A stretch of 64,000 nt of DNA, from assembly GCA_019022495.1 (NCBI GenBank), contig JAFEKR010000029.1, positions 558,001 through 622,000 on the forward strand, given 5' to 3'. The notes under the pieces are model-generated. The model was not told the origin of the DNA. It was given only the letters and a program-made list of their open reading frames with translations, and made no database searches. Shown one piece after another: positions 54,838 through 64,000 of the stretch (position 1 is the stretch's first letter; each line of letters begins with the position of its first letter). This stretch comes from Epichloe hybrida (taxonomy: Eukaryota > Ascomycota > Sordariomycetes > Hypocreales > Clavicipitaceae). Both the position numbers and the translations under genes were made by a program.

Positions 54838-56963
54838 TTATACAGCTGGCCACCTAATTCGAAGGTTGTCCGACCATCGTTGGTAGAGAACATCTGAAAG
54901 TTGTTTGCAGTGCTCCATGCCATTTCGAGGTTCGCGGCCAGGATATTTCTCTTCAAGCACCGTCGACCGCTCTCTGTCCAACTCCTTGTCCCCGAGGCTG
55001 GGTCTGGGGGAGCCTGTGAGTCGCCGTCTGTGGCTCTTCAAGTGCGGGTTGTTCGAGCTGAGCACTAATTTCGTGGGACTAGCTAAAGATGGTACAGAGC
55101 TCTTGACAATGACCGTCCCATGCGGTGTCCCATCGTCCGGAATCTTTTGACTAGGCTGACGCAGCAACGAAGCATTGAGCTTGTTGTCCTGCGACATAGA
55201 TGCTACAAGATTGCTTATGAGATGGTAGGCACCCTCTGGATCTACCGCGTCCAACGCTGCAAAAGCGTCAGATAATTTGCCAAGAGCCTCACGTTTCTGC
55301 ACGACCGACGTTTGCGCATGCAGCTCTGCTAATGTGGGCTCGACGGCTTTGATGTAAAGTCGTCTGCCTAGAATCGCCTCCTTCCCGAATGGCTCGATAG
55401 GAGATGCAATGGGAGGAGGGAGGTTCTCGTCACAAAATACATCGTCTGGTGACGAAGGCCTTCCAAGCTGGCCATTGGTAGAGCTATCAGATGGGACGCG
55501 TCGGAACAAGCGCATGGTTGATCCCGAATTGCCGAAGGACATGTCGGGTTGCAAAGGCTTCTTGGGCGCTACCGTGGGACGTGGAGATCCGCTCGATCGG
55601 ATCGAGTTCGACTGGGCGAGGGATGGAGTGCGACGGACAGTCGACTTGCGAACTGTTGCAGGTGCTGGCGAGGACGGCCCCAAAGGCCCTTCGACCATGT
55701 CGAGTCTTCGCAAGCCCTCGTCGGTAGCCAGCATCGACGAAGGCTTACGATGTTTGACAGTCGGTCTCTTGGGTTGAGTGATGGCGATGGACTTGACAGT
55801 GTCGAACACCCAGTCTTGTTGTTCATCCTTTGGTAAAATTGTTTGCAACGTCTCTTGGTAATATATCGGGTGTCTTTGACGATTCTGGTTGGCATCCCAC
55901 ATTTGACGTCGGGCAATAAGCTCTTGTAGCGCCTCGACCTTTCCGGCTGCCCGGATGAAACGATGCTTTAACAAATCTTTTGCGGAAGGTCTGCGCTCGT
56001 AGTCTTTGGTAAGACATTGAGCAACAAAATCCTTGAAGTCTCTGCTGAAATCTCCCTCCAGTCTTGGAGCCGAGTTCTTGGGAATATGGAACAATACTTT
56101 CATTGGATGTATATGGCAGAGGGGGGGCTCGCCGTTGGCCATTTCCATGGCTGTGATGCCGAGAGACCAAATGTCCGCTTTGAAGCTATAGCCATCTTGT
56201 TGAATGACTTCTGGCGCCATCCAAAATGGGGTGCCGACGAAGGTGTTGCGCTGTGATTTGATGTTTGTGAGTTGTGCTGCAACACCAAAGTCGGCCAGCT
56301 TGACTTTGCCAGACTCGGAAAGCAGAACATTGGCTGCCTTAATGTCTCGGTGAATTTTCCCCTCGGTGTGCAAATACTGTATTCCTAGAAGGAGTTCTCG
56401 ACAAATGATGGCAATGTGCGTTTCGCTGAAGTTTGCAGGTTTCAACTGTAGTTTCTGGTCAGCATGGGTCACACCAACTCAGGCGCGAGCCAGTACGAAG
56501 AATTCGCGAGCACGACCACGGCTATCATACCAGGTCAAGACAAGAACCGCCGCCTAGATACTCCATGACAATCCATAGCTTGTGTCCTCGGAGGAATGAG
56601 CCTTTGTATTGCGTCACATATGGGCTAGCACATGTACTGAGGACAGAAATCTCGGCTTGAATATCTTGGATGTCGTCATCGTTGGATTCGAGATCAATCT
56701 GTTTTCGGAGCCAGGCTGTTTAGCATCGAAACTCGTGCAAGCAATGCTTTTGGAAGGGAAGGAGTTCTCATTTTGACGAATACGTACGTGTTTGATAGCG
56801 ACAGTTTCGCCAGTTGCCTTTTCTATGCCTTTGAACACGACGCCGAAACTTCCACCTAGGGACAGATGACTGTTAGTCTTCAATCGCGTCACTTAAGAAA
56901 ATCTTACTTACGGCCGAGCTCCTCCAACACTTGATAGTGCTCGGCGACACCCTCGTCTGCCAT
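54838..56963 (-). CDS. STE20/germinal-centre-type serine/threonine kinase (Sid1/Mst-like)
   Basis: Four exons, complement(join(54838..56445,56531..56698,56788..56855,56912..56963)), 631 residues. The kinase domain is N-terminal. The glycine loop GRGSFGVVF (about 17-25) is completed by a splice, followed by Lys in VAIKHIDLES (Lys39), [43 protein letters not shown] (HRD 128-130), [11 protein letters not shown] (DFG 148-150), and the GCK-type activation segment [40 protein letters not shown]. The rest is a basic, Ser/Pro-rich tail with one ordered block ([29 protein letters not shown]). [23 protein letters not shown] is close to fission-yeast Sid1 and Neurospora SID-1/MST-1, which act in the septation initiation network. 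The exact orthologue is not fixed by inspection. Confidence 0.88.
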
Positions 56964-58475
56964 GCCGTCTTGATGTCAAGCAAGAGCCTCTCGAACGGTT
57001 CGGGCACAACCTCCTCTTGATAAGACTGGGGCTGCGAGGTTTGAGGGGGCCGCAGTGTCTGTGTGTGTAAGAGCGCCCTGAGGGCAAGACCAATCGTGAT
57101 TCCAGGAAAGTGGTTGCGAAAAGACGACGATGTTCGGTCGACACAAGCTGAGAAAATAAAGAAACAGAGAGATTGATGAGGTAGGCGAACTGGGTCGCAC
57201 AGCCATATAGTATCCAATGCAGGCTATCTGGGCCAGGGTGATGCCCGGTTCGCTTTGATGATTTGTCGTCGGTTGTCTGGGACAGCAGCAGGCAAGGGCG
57301 CAGAGCTTGGGCCGTTGCCTTTGTTTACAAATCTCCTGATTCGGATAGCTGTGACGGGGGCAGGGCTTCGCTGGGGGGGGGGACGTCCGCTGGGGGTCCG
57401 CTGAGTGTCCGCTGGGGTTCCGCTAGCGGGGTGTCGCGGCCCCAATGATTTATGCGGCCAGGTGGGATACAGAGGCTGCTTCTTCGTCGTCTTTCTGCTG
57501 CATCGTGAGACGGACTGGCTTGGTGTTGAAGACGGAGGGCAGGGGAGAAAACAGAGGACAGCTGCAGATGCAGATGCAGAGGTGTTGTGTCGACTAAATA
57601 TCTCATCTGCTCCATCTGCGCTGCCTCGGCGAATGTGTGTGCCACCCACTACAGCCCACGGCGGTGGTGCACTGGAACGTTGGGTTGGACGCCAGCCGTC
57701 GCCACGGCGGCCAGGGCACAGCACAAGGACATTGATTGACCTCGTCCACGGAGCAATCCGTAATACACATGTACCCCGTAATATGTACCCCGTAATACAG
57801 GCTCAGGCAATAATGTACCGGCCGAATGCATCCATCGGTGGATCAATGCTCGTCCAAGTTGGGCAATGCAAGGGCGTGTTAGACGTTGGATGCTTTGTTG
57901 TCGTGGCAACCATCAACGCTCTGTTTTCAAACGGCCGGGAGTCGACCTTTAGCCACCTGTGGCCCAGCCCAAGCCTGCCCATTGCCCCCATCTGCCCCCC
58001 CCATTCGCCCTCATTTGCCCCCATTTGCCCATGCAGAGTCCATCGGTGGCGCTGTTCGATCTTTGTCGTTGCCATGCGTCAAGGGTTGTCTGGCTACTGA
58101 GATCTGATTGTGACAAGAAGAGACCTCTTCGTTTTCTCAAACGTCTTACGGCCGCATCTAGTCAGCTTCATTCATTCATTCCACGCCATCCCAAGCTTTT
58201 TAGGAACCCGAGACACTGAAAAATCATGACAATGATGCGCATTTGATGCCATCACTGATTCCCCGCTGACCAACACACCTGCTCTGTGTGATTTTGACGA
58301 AACATTGCCGCCAATCAATTCTCACGGCTGCACGCACGACTAGATCGCGATATTTCTCAGAATTTCACCAAGTCTGGCGACGTCTTCATTGTTCGCAGCA
58401 GCTTGACGCAGCCCTACACTTATCCTTCCTCCCAATTCTTCACAGGTGCCATCGATATTATCTCTTGCTATCAAT
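56964..58475. other. Divergent promoter region of the kinase gene and CYK3 (1.5 kb)
   Basis: Open frames of 60-230 codons on both strands overlap and lack domains. It contains GTCCGCTGGGG-type repeats near 57387-57420, two direct ATGTACCCCGTAATA units at 57769-57799, and C-rich TTTGCCCCCAT repeats near 57977-58030. Confidence 0.45.
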
Positions 58476-61400
58476 ATGGTGCCAGCACCGTCCTCGGTTC
58501 CACCGATTTTCCCTTGCTGGTGTAGAGCTGTTTATTCGTGGGGAGGAGAGGTATGTTGGTCACCTGGACTCCGGGTCCTCTTATCCTGCATGTTTCGTGG
58601 TTCAAAACTTCGACCAACTAACACTTGAGGTAGTCAAAACGAGACCTGGGCTTCATTGAAGGAGACTTGATTGAATGCCTCAACGCTGGAGACGGATCGT
58701 GGTGGGTTGGTCGTCTTTACCGCGACCGGAGAACGGTTGGTTCATTCCCATCAAACTTCGTTGAGGTTCTTCCTCAGGATTTCCGTCCGGCGACTAGATC
58801 CGCCAGTCCCTTACCTGGGCACAATGCCTCCAGCCTCAATAAAACACCTGCCAAATCAAAAACGTTCCGCAAACCGTTCGAGGCTTACGCGAAGGCTCCG
58901 CATTACACCACTGCGAAAACCCCTACATCATATCGCGATCCTCCCGTCGCGGCTGCAGCGCCAGTGTCAACGCTGACGCCAACGCCAACGCCAGCGCCGG
59001 CTCTAGCTCCAGCTCCAGCTCCAACACCGAAACCTTGCCAGCAACGGCCGAGAGATAATTCGACCAACTCTTACCACAGGTCAGTTCACGAGACCATCGA
59101 GAGGGTGCCCTCCCCTCCACCTGTCCGTGGCTATGGTTCTCGGGCACCATCACCAGCTACATCCCCTATGTACCTCACGAATCACAGGTGTACCCCTGAT
59201 AGAGACAGTGCGCCTCCCCCAGCACCGCCTCCTCATAGGCACGTGGGGGGTCCATCTCTTGATATGTCGCGGCAAGCGTCGAACTCTTCTTTCCGTCCAT
59301 ATTCTCCAGCAGTGACATCACGGCACGAATCAAATGCTTCCTTTCATCAACCGCATCAAACACCCGGACAGTCATCCTATACTCCTTACGACGACAGGGA
59401 ATATCAACGCGAATTGAATGGGCAATACACGCCGATAGAAAGGTCACCGCGGCAAAGTTCGTCCGACGAATTACACTTGACTCCATCTCCGCTGCGAGAG
59501 GCCATGGATAGTGTGATGGAACAGTTGGATCAGCTTGACGGGCTTGGCAGTAACTGGGTCGGGGACCAACAACAAGAGCAGGAGGAAGAAGAACAGCCAA
59601 TTGACCCTTGGGGTCCTGAGTCCTTCGACATGCTGGCTCAAAACTCGAGGCGAAAGGAGCCAGAACGCGCCAGACCCTTGACTTCCATGGGTTTGCCCCA
59701 TCACGATGAAGGTTATGAGACCTGGAGTGGAGGATCATCTCAGAAGACATCCTATCAGAATGGACGCCATGAAAGGAAACAGGAACTACCAGAGCTCAGC
59801 GATTATGTCGAGCGTATGGAAAAGAGACTGCGAAATATGCATCACCATAGCGCGAGCGCGTCGATGGCGGCGGACATTGATCTGGACGCAGAAAATAATG
59901 ACATGCCACCTCCTCCACCGCCCAAAGGGCAGCTCTACCAAAGACCCAAGTCCTCAGCTGGTGATCCTGGCGGCCACGCGAGACGATTAAGAACACAGAA
60001 ATCGGCGTTTGAGATTGGTAGGGCCAATGTTACTGGTGGTAGCATCGGTAGAACACTCACCACGAGAACCAATACCACGAATGCCTCGTCCGGAAACCAG
60101 AGTCACACTAGCTCCTCGACTCAAAGCAGTGCGAGGAGTCTTTGGAGCGGCGTTTCCGCCGGCGGCTTCAGCTCAACAAGTGCTGGAAGCATGGCTCGCC
60201 GACATTTGCGTACCCGTAGTGCTGTGGACATACACGAAGGAGAGTTGGAACGTCCGGACTCCCCTTTCACAGGCGTCACATATCATAGCAGTCATGCTAG
60301 CAATGTGGCTGGAGGACTACAACGGGCTCGAACTGGGCTGGAAGGCGACTTGACCGGTGGTCTCGGAGGATTGGTTCAGCCGAAAGCACCGAAGAGGAAC
60401 ATTTTCAAAAAAATATTCGACTCTGCCAAGACGGGTGTAGCAAGCAACCGGGGCAGTTTCGCAGCTGGGTCAATAGCTGGAGGGAATTCGATCCGGGCAT
60501 CACCATTCAACCGGCCCAGGCCATCGGGCACATATTCTGGTGTGGGCTCAAGAACGACGGCCATCAGTCGTCCCGATGACGGATCAGACGCGGCTCGTGA
60601 GATGGGTCTTTGCCGGGGCAGCAGCGTGGATTGGGTCCAAGTGCGCCGCGATGTTAACAGGTCTAACTCCATTAGCAAGGTCGAGAGGAATGAGCGGCAA
60701 GACCGTTGCCAGACACTCGATCATCCGGTTCTCAACCCGGTCGACGAGCTCTACGACGGAATCGAAGGAGATGAAGGGGCAGATGGTAACCCTGTTCGCG
60801 ATGCTTTGAACTATCAGTCTATCAATCTGAGCCAGGTGGACAAAAACTCGAGATACATTGCGGATATGTCACCTATGACGACGGCGATTCAATTAGCGAC
60901 CACCTACGTTTGCCGACCATATAGAAGCGATGTCCAACGGCTGCGTGCCATCTTTACATGGGTTTCAGAAAAGATCTGCTGGGAGGAAGATTTTGAAGGC
61001 CAAGTAGACACTCGTCGCGTCATCCAGTCCAAACGGGCCTGTGCCGAAGAGTACGCCGTTCTTGTCATGGAGATGTGTGCCGCCGTTGGTCTAGAGTGCG
61101 AAGTTGTCAGAGGCCACTTGAAGACCCCAGGAGACGTTTCCGACCTGAGCGTGATGCCGAGATCCAACCATTGGTGGAATGCCGTCATTGTGGACAATGA
61201 ATGGCGAATTATCGACTGCTGTCTGGCGAGTCCATCAAATCCCAAACGAGGCCAGTACTCGAGCACCAAAGGGCCGACTGCAGACTTTTGGTGGTTCCTG
61301 GCCCGGCCGACAGAGGCTTGTTGGACACATGTGCCTGAGCACCACGATCAACAGCATATTGTGCCACCTGTTGCCCACGAAATCCTGTTGAATCTTCCTT

Positions 61401-62317
61401 GCACCTGCCCCGCTTTCTTCCGCAATGAAATCGAGATGGTGGATTACAACACGGCTGTCACCAGGATCGAAGACTTGGAGATGGTCCACATCAAGTTCAA
61501 TGTGCCCGCCGACGTTGAGATTGCTGCAGAGGTCGAGGCCCGGGCCTACTCGCGTGACGCAGATGGCGACGTCTTCGAAAGCGGAGATTTTGTCAAGAAA
61601 AGGGCATTGGCGCAGGCAGAGTGGTACAACGGCGTAAAGCGCTACACGATCAAAGCGCTGCTGCCAGGAGATGAGGGCCAGGGAATACTCAGAGTCTACG
61701 CCGGCAAACGCGGATTGATGCACAGCATCAAGGACATCCCTCACCCCCTAGCATTTGCACTACCGATTGTACACACCGGAGAGAACCCGCCATACGAGTT
61801 TGTGACTCGACATCCCACGCCACATGCCCAACGGCACGACATATACGTGGTTCAACCGCAATGCCAAAGACTGGCGCTCAACAACACGTTCGTGTTTGCC
61901 ATTAGACAACATCCAAACTCGGTTGTACTTGGGCCCAACTCGGCATTGACACCAGCATCGAACCCGGGGAGAACAAGCCCGAATCCATTTGCACGACCCA
62001 GCTCAGCTATGAGCGTGCATGCATCCAGTGTCAGCGGATCGTGCCCAAGCTCTGCAAGTGGCACGGTGGCAGGGAGAAAGCCAGCCAAATTAGCAATCCA
62101 AACTCCAGGCGGCAAGATTCTTCGTCTTATGAGGAAAGAAGATCGAAAGGGCATCGCAGTTGGCGGAAAGGGCTTATCAGGCGACGAGGATGTCAGTGAC
62201 GGCGGCACATGGGAAACCATTATCAAATGCTCCGAGAGAGGCGTGTGGAGAGGTCTGGTCCTAGCAGATCGGACAGCGAGATGGTGTGTTTTTGCTGAGT
62301 GGATGTGCGTGGGTTGA
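58476..62317 (+). CDS. CYK3: Cytokinesis protein Cyk3 (SH3 and transglutaminase-like domains)
   Basis: Two exons, join(58476..58550,58634..62317), 1252 residues. Cyk3 acts at the division site in septum formation, with Hof1/Inn1-type partners. The 83-nt intron splits the N-terminal SH3 domain (about residues 15-71): CRAVYSWGGESKRDLGFIEGDLIECLNAGDGSWWVGRLYRDRRTVGSFPSNFVEVL. A long Pro/Ser-rich disordered region follows, with many PxxP segments. The C-terminal transglutaminase-like core includes FTWVSEKICWEEDF, SKRACAEEYAVLVMEMC (Cys828), SNHWWNAVIVDNEWRIIDCCLA (His871, Asp886). Conserved C-terminal blocks are PNSVVLGPNSALTPASNPGRTSPNPFARPSSAMSVHA, LAIQTPGGKILRLMRK and TWETIIKCSERGVWRGLVLADRTARWCVFAEW. 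Cyk3 proteins are regarded as transglutaminase-like rather than proven cross-linkers. Confidence 0.93.
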
Positions 62318-63440
62318 CAAAGAGCACGAGTGCAGAAGTGAGATCAGCAGGTGCCTTTTCAACCTGCTTGGCATGGAGGATTTTGAAATTCCTAGAAAGC
62401 AAAGCACCGGGAGTTTTCGGTTCGAGCCACAGCATCATTTGATGCATTAATGAGGGAGCCGGCGGCGACAATGGTTTCGATGAATGGCGTCAACAGAATT
62501 TGAAATGGAGTTTACGGCAAGGTGTTTGTTTTGTGTAAATTTTGTATCTCAAGGGGACTTACAAGGACAACTGGTGTTTGGACATAATGTGCATTTTCCT
62601 GTACCATAGAGCTGGCTATTCTTGAGAAATAGCTTGCGCCATCAGAACAGATGAAGACTGAGGAGTTCCGAAATGTGAACTCCGTTAGACGACGTTATGT
62701 CTCCACAATGTCTCCAGTGGGTCGCGAGAGAAAGCCAAGTCGCGCTCCACCCAATCCACACCACAATGACCGAGCAGGCCAGACAAGACGACGTATGTAC
62801 ATGTATGTACGTACATATGTATTTAATCCGCAGACAGGACGCGCACTCCAAGGGATGCAGCTAAACCCTGTCGGGACGGGAGACATGACAGCCTTGACAA
62901 CCTTCCAACCTGGGAGCCACCGCGAAGCCGCACTCCCGACGACCTGCCATCCCACCCCGCGAAATTCACGACGCGATCGCTTTGCTCCGTCGACATCCAT
63001 CGCACTCCCTTCCACCACCATTCATCGCTTTCTACCGACATTGCTTGCTGCGATAAGCGAGGGCCCGCGTCACGCGCCGACGCTCCCGATCTAGACTAGA
63101 CGACTTCGTCGATCAGCCCGACAGGAACACGACACAGAACCGATCAAGCAATCGTCGAACTTGAATGGAGCTCATGAGCTGAATCCATCTTATGGGTCGA
63201 AGCCATACATGCACAGCCTCAACACTCGCTTTGAATCTTTCGCCCCTCTCCCGGGACGAACCTAGCCCGTTGCTGATTTCTTGACACATTTGCCGACTCA
63301 TCCTCTTGGAGCACCAACTTTGTCGCGTCCATCGTCTTGCCCTGTCACGCCATATCCTGTCACGCCGTACTCTGTCACGCTGTACCCCGAAGATTTTATT
63401 GTGTTCATAAGGTCAGCAGTCTGATGCAGACACGGCGGAT
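62318..63440. other. Intergenic (1.1 kb)
   Basis: 3' flank of CYK3 and 5' region of the Gln-rich gene. TACATGTATGTACGTACATATGTA lies at about 62797-62820. CACGC(C/T)(A/G)TA repeats lie at about 63346-63384. Confidence 0.45.
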
Positions 63441-63724
63441 ATGACGTACCGAGGCGCGTTGCCTTCGGGGCAACCGGGCTTTTCGGGCCAGCAGCAGCAG
63501 CAGCAGGATCACCAACTGTATGGTGGCCAGAGGGGCTATCATCAGGGCCAGTTCCAGCCACAACAACAGATGCAGAATCAACAAGCACTGTACTCGAATG
63601 GTTCAGGAGATCAGTTCTACGGGCAGCAGCTGCAGCTGCAGCAGGGCCAGTTTCACCAGCCACAGCGTCATGACCAGCATGCGGCGAGGCAACATGAGTT
63701 TCTGCGAATGCAAATGGCACGCCA

Positions 63725-63755
<31 letters not shown>

Positions 63756-64000
63756 CAACACCAATCAATGGCCCGTTATATTGGCAGCAGCGGTGGCATG
63801 TCAGCTCAAAATTACGATTCATATGCCCATCCGCATCAACAGATGCACGCTCATCAGCAACAGCAGTCTTTATGGCCGCAGCCGCAGCCTCAGACGAATG
63901 CCTCGCCGCAACAGCAGTTTCATGGGCTCCCATCACCGAGACAAAATACAAACGGAATGCAGCAGCCCCAGCTGGCCCAACACGTGGTTCAAATGCAGCA
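63441..64000 (+). CDS. Gln-rich protein, 5' part only (runs off the window)
   Basis: An open frame starts at ATG 63441 (MTYRGALPSGQPGFSGQ) and is still open after 186 codons at the window edge. Composition is extreme: Gln about one third, with His, Met, Tyr and Gly, and CAG/CAA tracts at 63489-63506 and 63723-63760 giving Gln runs. Such prion-like N-termini are common in fungal transcription and chromatin factors (for example SWI/SNF, SAGA or Mediator subunits) and in RNA-binding proteins, but nothing visible decides between these. No intron is evident in the visible part. The long minus-strand frame opposite is its Ala/Val-coding shadow. Confidence 0.7.
63723..63760. repeat. CAG/CAA triplet repeat (coding poly-Gln)
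   Basis: A run of CAG followed by CAA triplets lies in frame within the Gln-rich gene, encoding about twelve consecutive Gln. Confidence 0.85.

Noticed and set aside
63298..63951. 217-codon minus-strand frame rich in Ala and Val
   Set aside because: Antisense reading of CAG/CAA repeats of the Gln-rich gene.

Overview
This is a gene-dense nuclear segment of a filamentous ascomycete, most likely a Sordariomycete and probably Hypocreales. The evidence is short 49-160 nt introns with GT..AG ends and CTAAT-type branch points, typical fungal orthologues (Tof1/Swi1, Cyk3, Ytm1, Gsy1, a Cdp-2-like protein), intergenic gaps of 0.4-3.5 kb, and the recurrent intergenic word TACGGAGTA/TACTCCGTA. The order-level call is inference. 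No rRNA, tRNA, transposon or CRISPR array was recognised.

Layout. 0-9.7 kb: a Rieske-domain protein (-), a decayed FAD-monooxygenase fragment (+), a homeodomain transcription factor (-), a long empty stretch, and a mitochondrial 3-hydroxyacyl-CoA dehydrogenase (-). 10-24 kb: the fork-protection protein Tof1/Swi1 (+), a borate/bicarbonate-type SLC4 transporter (-), the mitochondrial m-AAA protease (-), the mitochondrial release-factor methyltransferase Mtq1 (-), RNA polymerase II subunit Rpb11 (+) and the six-exon LSM5 gene (-). 24-36 kb: a DEDDy 3'-5' exonuclease (+), ribosome biogenesis factor Ytm1 (-), glycogen synthase (+) and an unrecognised Ser-rich protein (-). 39-47 kb: an F-box/leucine-rich-repeat-like gene carrying a one-base frameshift (-), an Elo2/Elo3-type fatty acid elongase (-) and cytochrome c oxidase subunit VI (+). 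47-64 kb: a chromodomain protein with an Hda2/3-type domain (-), decapping nuclease Rai1 (+), a germinal-centre kinase (-), cytokinesis protein Cyk3 (+) and the start of a Gln-rich protein that runs off the right end (+).

The content is housekeeping: mitochondrial quality control and respiration (m-AAA, Cox6, Mtq1, hydroxyacyl-CoA dehydrogenase), RNA synthesis and turnover (Rpb11, Lsm5, Rai1, exonuclease), replication and chromatin (Tof1, Cdp-2-like), and septation (kinase, Cyk3). I see no secondary-metabolite cluster or clear new multi-gene system. The unusual items are gene-structure ones: an 8-nt internal exon in RAI1, a 22-nt internal exon in the SLC4 transporter gene, a symmetrical exon that carries most of the homeodomain, the F-box frameshift, and perfect palindromes in non-coding DNA. 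Exon coordinates were worked out by hand. Each complete multi-exon model sums to a whole number of codons; the F-box model does so only when one extra base is discounted.
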